Source: Clostridiales bacterium | Lineage (GTDB): Bacteria > Bacillota > Clostridia > Lachnospirales > JAISYE01 | Reading direction: 5' to 3' | Assembly (NCBI GenBank): GCA_031297485.1 | Contig: JAISYE010000028.1 | Location: 1 to 39,203, forward strand | Length of the DNA stretch: 39,203 bases | Part shown: positions 39,199 to 39,203 of the stretch, piece by piece | Layout of the letters: each line of letters begins with the position of its first letter | Position numbering within the stretch: the first letter of the stretch is position 1 | The notes under the pieces: generated by a model | The model's database searches: none | What the model was told of the DNA's origin: nothing | What the model saw: the letters and a program-made list of their open reading frames with translations, nothing else | Position numbers and translations under genes: made by a program

Positions 39199-39203
39199 TG
39201 CCT

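Overview
The window looks like a piece of chromosome from an anaerobic Bacillota (Clostridia-type) bacterium of moderate GC content. Four things suggest this: strong Shine-Dalgarno (SD) sites, the gene order yceD-rpmF-plsX-acpP-rnc, a QueT-type vitamin transporter next to trpS, and a three-gene set related to oxygen-sensitive 2-hydroxyacyl-CoA dehydratases and their ATP-driven activase. No species can be named from sequence alone.

Layout. 1-1700: an N-terminally shortened DUF4143 ATPase between exact inverted repeats. 1859-3370: a lone CoA-acylating methylmalonate-semialdehyde dehydrogenase. 4136-10288: a five-gene unit made of a sugar-type ABC importer (lipoprotein plus two permeases, no ATPase) joined to a HlyD-like adaptor and a MacB/FtsX-like permease. 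10772-12708 (minus): a UvrD/PcrA-type helicase and a translationally coupled 34-residue membrane peptide. 12813-14048: tyrS. 14271-15191 (minus): an orphan LplB-like permease. 15557-15703 (minus): an unassigned small RNA with its own promoter and terminator. 15767-19636 (minus): glgB, trpS, queT. 19821-21587: pepF. 22277-25036: yceD, rpmF, plsX, acpP, rnc. 25290-25362 (minus): tRNA-Thr. 25930-28752 (minus): response regulator, sensor kinase and an exported protein. 29198-30203: an internally deleted IS5-type element that cuts the end of an ECF sigma factor gene. 30896-33508: a very large SLH plus SpoIID lipoprotein. 33596-35250 (minus): a wrecked peptide-type ABC exporter. 35334-35966 (minus): an exported copper-amine-oxidase-N-like protein. 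36136-39069: the dehydratase/activase-like operon.

The most unusual feature is the load of small dispersed repeats. At least five kinds occur. (1) A 22-23 nt hairpin element, six copies, several with a matching empty site in this same window. (2) A modular 200-300 bp intergenic repeat built of hairpins whose stems show compensatory changes. (3) A roughly 87-bp palindromic element in three copies. (4) A 90-bp inverted-repeat element in two copies with 8-bp target duplications. (5) An 18-bp GC-rich unit that sits in frame inside at least four unrelated proteins and adds Gly/Ser/Thr/Ala linkers. A 98-bp relative of the IS5-type element has split glgB from trpS, which appear to have overlapped by ATGA before the insertion. 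The housekeeping genes look intact, while accessory genes (ATPase, sigma factor, ABC exporter) show truncation and frameshifts.
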